A stretch of DNA of 52,267 nt, taken from Clostridiales bacterium. GTDB taxonomy: Bacteria; Bacillota; Clostridia; Oscillospirales; Oscillospiraceae. Shown in pieces: positions 48,907 to 52,267 of this stretch. The stretch covers positions 103,842-156,108 of the forward strand of contig QAMJ01000015.1 of assembly GCA_003150355.1 (NCBI GenBank), written 5' to 3'. Below the pieces are notes generated by a model. The model saw only the letters and a list, made by a program, of their open reading frames with translations, had not been told where the DNA came from and did not search any database. Position 1 is the stretch's first letter. The number at the start of each line of letters is the position of its first letter. Both the position numbers and the translations under genes were made by a program.

Positions 48907-49815
48907 TTATTCTCTGCCTTTTACGACCTCGAGTGCTTTGATAAGCATCTGCGCAGCCTCTGCCCGCGTGAGCTCGTCATGTATGAGTGTCTGGCTCTCA
49001 ACGATTCCCACTGCACTGAGGTTCGCGCACGCCTGCGCCGCCTCCGGTTCCCATTCGCTGTCAAGTGAGATATAGTCAATATCTTTCAGCCCGAGCGCGC
49101 GGTTGAGCATACTCATTGCTTCATTCCTGCTGATTGGCTCATCGGCGCGGAATACGTTTTCGCTTTCTTCCCTGCCGCTCACGCCGCGCATGACCGCCGT
49201 CGCAACATACTGCTGCATCCAATATGGCATTGCATCCACATCCTCATAACCGGTCGACATCACTCCGTTTATCAGCGGCTCTCCTGCGGTCAGCATGCAC
49301 ATGCTCAGGAACTCACCACGGCTCACGGTCTTATCAGGACCGAAGCAGTATTCGCCGCCTATCATTTCAGCGGTGAATATATTGTTTTCACTCAGCGCCA
49401 CAGCCGCGTACTCCTCCGCGCGGCCATTCATATCCTCATAGCAGACGTCCTTCTTCTGCTTTTCGATACGGATTATTACGGTCGCTTCCTGAGAAACATT
49501 GCCCTCAGCGTCGACGGCCTTGTAGCCGAAATAGTCCTTTCCGCGCTTGTTGTCGTTCGGCGTGTAGGTGAAGCTGCCATCCTCACCCTGCACTATTTTC
49601 CCCTTTACCGGCTGTGTCGTTATCTCGTATGAAACGACGTCGCCATCCGGGTCATATGCTGACATCTTCCCACCCACGGATACATTCCTGTATGTCTTTA
49701 TTTCAAGGTTCTCGGCGATCGGTGCCGTTCCCGCTGCGAGTGCCGGGCTTGCTAAATAGACGCACATGAGCAGCATCAGCGCCGCGGCAGTCAGTGATAT
49801 CAGTATTTTTTTCAT
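48907..49815 (-). CDS. Secreted protein with an Ig-like (Big_9/cadherin-like) domain and SLH domains
   Basis: A 302-residue exported protein. Residues 1-27 form a signal peptide (KKILISLTAAALMLLMCVYLA, cut near ALA-AG). Residues 33-118 form a bacterial Ig-like domain with YDPDGDVVSYEI and GSFTYTPNDNKRGKDYFGYKA, typical of cadherin-like repeats. Residues 125-300 hold two or three S-layer homology modules, with VSRGEFLSMC, ISRNEAMSML and LTRAEAAQMLIKA as the conserved R-x-E blocks. It should bind secondary cell-wall polymer on the cell surface. No enzyme domain is present. It is divergent from the PAP2 gene. Confidence 0.88.
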   Translation of the reverse strand: MKKILISLTAAALMLLMCVYLASPALAAGTAPIAENLEIKTYRNVSVGGKMSAYDPDGDVVSYEITTQPVKGKIVQGEDGSFTYTPNDNKRGKDYFGYKAVDAEGNVSQEATVIIRIEKQKKDVCYEDMNGRAEEYAAVALSENNIFTAEMIGGEYCFGPDKTVSRGEFLSMCMLTAGEPLINGVMSTGYEDVDAMPYWMQQYVATAVMRGVSGREESENVFRADEPISRNEAMSMLNRALGLKDIDYISLDSEWEPEAAQACANLSAVGIVESQTLIHDELTRAEAAQMLIKALEVVKGRE

Positions 49816-49950
49816 TGTATATTCCTCCTTTACCGTTTGGAGATATTTTGTGCAGAATTATCCCCGGTATGCAAATAAAGGTAGACTTGGAAATGCCTTT
49901 GTGGTAATATACATACACAAATACTAATATATACAGTAGGAGTAAACGAT

Positions 49951-50598
49951 ATGGAGATCAACGCTGCCGCTGCGTGGCTCAATTCCACGTTCGGAAATCT
50001 TGACGTCAGCGTCGCATTGGCGGTACATAAGCTGTATGACATGGCCGGCGGGTTCTTTACGCCGTTCTTTGAAGTGATTTCATTCTTCGGCAAGGGCGGT
50101 ATATGCCTTATTTTTCTTTCACTGGCGCTTGTGTTTTTCAAGAAAACTCGCCGCTTCGGCACCGCAATGTGCATCGGCCTTGCGATCGGCGCTCTGATCA
50201 CAAACTGCTGCCTGAAGATCGTTATCGCGCGGCCGCGCCCGTATGTGGATCAGAACGGCATACTTTATCAGCTGTGGCTGCTGGTCGGTCAGAATGTCGA
50301 GAGCGACAAGAGCTTCCCCTCCGGGCATACGACAGCCGCATTTGCCAGCATGGTCCCGCTTTTCATTTTGGGCAATAAACGCTGGAGCTGGACTGCTCTT
50401 CTGTTCGCGTTCACGATGGGTGTCGCTCGTATTTATCTTGTTGTTCACTATACCTCCGACGTCATCGGCGGGCTTATCGTCGGCACCTTTGCCGGGATAA
50501 TCGCCGTCATTGTCGCAAAGAAGCTGCCGCAGAAATGGTATGAGCTTGACTTTTATAAGAGCAGATCAAGTCAGCCGCCCGACAGTCTTAGTGATTAA
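49951..50598 (+). CDS. PAP2-family membrane phosphatase
   Basis: A 215-residue membrane protein with about six helices. The three PAP2 catalytic motifs are present: KIVIARPRPY (near 90-99), FPSGHTTAA (near 125-133) and RIYLVVHYTSDVIGG (near 159-173). Such enzymes dephosphorylate undecaprenyl pyrophosphate (BcrC type) or lipid phosphates such as phosphatidylglycerophosphate. Which one cannot be told. The ATG at 49951 follows TAGGAGTAAACG. A perfect palindromic terminator ends the gene. Confidence 0.9.
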   Translation: MEINAAAAWLNSTFGNLDVSVALAVHKLYDMAGGFFTPFFEVISFFGKGGICLIFLSLALVFFKKTRRFGTAMCIGLAIGALITNCCLKIVIARPRPYVDQNGILYQLWLLVGQNVESDKSFPSGHTTAAFASMVPLFILGNKRWSWTALLFAFTMGVARIYLVVHYTSDVIGGLIVGTFAGIIAVIVAKKLPQKWYELDFYKSRSSQPPDSLSD

Positions 50599-50607
50599 TT
50601 ATCAAAT

Positions 50608-50641
50608 AAAAACCCGAACCTCAGCTGAGGTTCGGGTTTTT
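50608..50641 (+). terminator. Terminator of the PAP2 gene
   Basis: A 34-bp perfect palindrome (left arm AAAAACCCGAACCTCAG) with flanking A and T runs, able to act on both strands. Confidence 0.92.
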
Positions 50642-50657
50642 ATTATAAGGTTGTAAA

Positions 50658-50703
50658 CTAAAAGTTGGGGTACCCGGGTAAACCTGGGCACTCCAACTTT
50701 TAG
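50658..50703. repeat. Inverted repeat at the left side of the insertion sequence
   Basis: CTAAAAGTTGG (50658-50668) and CCAACTTTTAG (50693-50703) are perfect complements around a GC-rich centre. It may be the left end of the ISL3 element or a hairpin that shields the transposase from outside transcription. A similar word, CCCCACTTTTAG, occurs at 51923-51934 inside the transposase gene. Confidence 0.55.
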
Positions 50704-50792
50704 CATGTGAGGAAAAATAAGAGTAGAGCATAACAGAAAAATCCTTTAAAATGAAGCTGCGAGACACCACAAGAAAGGACACTGTATGCTCT

Positions 50793-51962
50793 ATGAAAGA
50801 TAATACCTCAAAACTGCTCGGATTGGAAGATGTTATCGTAAAAAATGTTTATGAAAATGAAACAGGCTGCTGCATAGAGATAGAGTTGCCGCGGCAAAAG
50901 CACATCTGCCCATGCTGTCAAAGCGAGACAGAGCGCATCCACGACTACCGTATACAACGAGTCAAGGATCTGGACATGCATGGAGTGCATACATATCTGT
51001 ACCTGAGAAAGCGTAGGTATGCCTGCGGCTCCTGTGGGAAGCGGTTCTATGAGGAAAACAGTTTCCTTCCTCGGTTCCACAGAGTAACGAACCGCCTTGC
51101 CGCAAAGGTGATCTGTGACTTCAAAGACCTGCGCTCGGCAAAGGAGATCGGCAGGAAGAACAATATCTCGGCCCAGACTGCGCTGAGGTATTTCAAGCTC
51201 GTGAATTACTCCTGCAAGGAGCTTCCGGAGGTGCTGTCCATAGATGAGTTCAATGGCAATGCGGGCGGCGAAAAGTACCAGACTATCCTGACCGACGCAA
51301 AAAACAGGAAGATAGCGGACATACTTCCCAACCGCAAAAAGAGCGACCTGATCAAGTATTTCCTTACGTTTGAGAACAGAAAAGACGTGAAGTATGTAGT
51401 GATCGACATGAACCGTTACTTCAAAGAGACTGCTGAAATATGCTTTCCGAATGCCAAAATAGTGATCGACCGGTACCACGTAGTCCGTCAGGCCATATGG
51501 GCTTTGGAGAATGTGAGGAAGGCAGAACAGAAAGCGCTCTCGGCCGCGTGGAGAAAGTTCTGCAAGCATTCAAGGAGATTGCTGTGCAAAAATAAGGAAA
51601 AGCTGAAGGACGAGGAACGTGAACATCTGAGGATCATCCTCGGTTTATCTACACGTCTTGAAATAGCTTATGATCTTAAGAACGACTTCTTAGAGTTTAT
51701 GCGCTCTCCGGATTCGGCAACAGCAAAAGAACGGCTCGCCTTATGGTTGTTCCATGCTGAAAACAGCCATATCCCTGAATTTGAAGCCTGCATAACCGCC
51801 GTGCGCAACTGGTCCGAGTATATCCTCAACAGCTTTGATGTGCCATATTCCAACGGCTTCACCGAGGGCTGCAACAACAAGACCAAGGTACTCAAGCGCA
51901 TTTGCTTCGGCGTCAGAAGCTTCCCCACTTTTAGGAACAGGATCCTTCACTGCGCTTCATGA
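50793..51962 (+). CDS. ISL3-family transposase
   Basis: A DDE transposase of about 389 residues. The N-terminal zinc-binding domain has CPCCQSET and ACGSCGKRFYEE (near residues 36 and 78), followed by a helix-turn-helix. The DDE core includes LSIDEFNG (first Asp), VVIDMNRYFK and VIDRYHVVRQAI (second Asp) and SNGFTEGCNNKTKVLKR with the catalytic Glu near the C-terminus. It ends RILHCAS, as full-length members do, so it is probably active. An in-frame ATG at 50751 would add 14 residues; neither start has a clear Shine-Dalgarno, and the homologous region begins at the second. Confidence 0.9.
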   Translation: MKDNTSKLLGLEDVIVKNVYENETGCCIEIELPRQKHICPCCQSETERIHDYRIQRVKDLDMHGVHTYLYLRKRRYACGSCGKRFYEENSFLPRFHRVTNRLAAKVICDFKDLRSAKEIGRKNNISAQTALRYFKLVNYSCKELPEVLSIDEFNGNAGGEKYQTILTDAKNRKIADILPNRKKSDLIKYFLTFENRKDVKYVVIDMNRYFKETAEICFPNAKIVIDRYHVVRQAIWALENVRKAEQKALSAAWRKFCKHSRRLLCKNKEKLKDEEREHLRIILGLSTRLEIAYDLKNDFLEFMRSPDSATAKERLALWLFHAENSHIPEFEACITAVRNWSEYILNSFDVPYSNGFTEGCNNKTKVLKRICFGVRSFPTFRNRILHCAS

Positions 51963-52267
51963 CCGACTGGGAAAGATAATGATCGCGTTGGAATAATCCT
52001 TCCAATCGAGTTCCTGCCCGCAGCGGTCACAGAAATGCTGGTATTCTCGGTCAAGCGTCAGCTTGCAGTACGGGCACACGGGATAGCAGCCGAGTCCACA
52101 GATAAAACGGCTCTCCGCAACGGCCATGGGCAGCCTGGAATCCGACAGCGGCGGGATCCTCAGCAGTTCGTTTGGTGTAAGCTCAAAGCCCTTACACAGC
52201 TTCTCAAGGACAATGATCGATGCGTTGGTCTGTCCTCTGGCAACACTGCCGAAGTATCTTGGGCTGA
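51957..52267 (-). CDS. XRE-family helix-turn-helix regulator with C-terminal zinc ribbon (5' end outside window)
   Basis: About 103 residues are visible. They begin inside an XRE helix-turn-helix (SPRYFGSVARGQTNASIIVLE, then LCKGFELTPNELL), followed by a linker and a zinc ribbon with CPYCKLTLD and FCDRCGQELDW. The stop codon (51957-51959) overlaps the end of the transposase gene on the other strand. The last residues (PSRS) may thus be supplied by the insertion sequence, and the original C-terminus may have been cut. The target is unknown. Confidence 0.75.
   Translation of the reverse strand, partial: SPRYFGSVARGQTNASIIVLEKLCKGFELTPNELLRIPPLSDSRLPMAVAESRFICGLGCYPVCPYCKLTLDREYQHFCDRCGQELDWKDYSNAIIIFPSRS

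Larger units (their letters stand above)
50658..51962 (+). mobile_element. ISL3-family insertion sequence
   Basis: The element comprises an intact transposase gene and a left palindrome. A right inverted repeat and target duplication were not found by eye. The right boundary must be close to the transposase stop, because a different gene (XRE type) is read on the other strand right up to and over that stop. Confidence 0.6.

Noticed and set aside
1..52267. CRISPR arrays, prophage or integrated conjugative element
   Set aside because: No regularly spaced repeats and no phage structural or conjugation genes are present. The two Xer genes look like housekeeping recombinases, not integrases beside att sites.

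Overview
The window comes from an endospore-forming, fairly GC-rich member of the Firmicutes (class Clostridia; an Oscillospiraceae-like gut organism is my inference). The evidence is the mix of spore genes (spoIVA, yunB, cotJ, a sigH-type sigma factor, a cwlD-type amidase), NAD-dependent ligase, a PPi-type phosphofructokinase paired with class II aldolase, a clostridial ECF metal transporter and obligate-anaerobe flavin/Fe-S reductases. Most of the DNA is core chromosome. The accessory parts are the reductase/MFS operon at 33.6-41.3 kb and an ISL3-type insertion sequence at the right edge.

Layout, left part (1-20.1 kb, mostly + strand): 3' part of tyrS; a lipid kinase and pgsA on the - strand; a glycine riboswitch controlling an AGCS symporter; a CbiM(N)-CbiQ-CbiO nickel/cobalt importer; RNase P RNA (-) divergent from murD; a methionine-gamma-lyase-family gene, yunB and ligA; a CotJA-CotJB fusion followed by cotJC; a C39-like protein and pfp (-); fba; a strongly degenerate P-type ATPase; and a Xer-type recombinase whose leader carries a dif-like site.

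Right part (20.1-49.8 kb, all 28 protein genes on the - strand): a GME-fold DUF protein with radA, cwlD, spoIVA, nif3-trmK, two small Cys-rich proteins, sigH, ruvC-ruvA-ruvB, xerD, two small membrane proteins, yajC, tgt, the MFS/MFS/OYE/OYE operon with its LysR regulator, tRNA-Thr(CGT), and the DNA-repair cluster uvrB-polA-rimI-tsaD-radC. An SLH-domain surface protein, a divergent PAP2 phosphatase (+), an ISL3 transposase (+) and a partial XRE regulator (-) complete the window.

The points that most deserve a second look are: (1) a 28-bp dif-like dyad 26 bp upstream of a Xer recombinase, at the place where gene orientation flips from + to -, as expected at a replication terminus; (2) a P1B-type ATPase homologue that has lost nearly all catalytic motifs; (3) an operon of two OYE-type Fe-S flavoenzymes in which the usual proton-donor tyrosine is Asn or Trp; (4) hairpins that bury the ribosome binding sites of spoIVA and of a TIGR04086-type gene; and (5) a decayed tRNA-Thr copy that kept its terminator upstream of tgt. 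All positions were read by eye; no database search or folding program was run.
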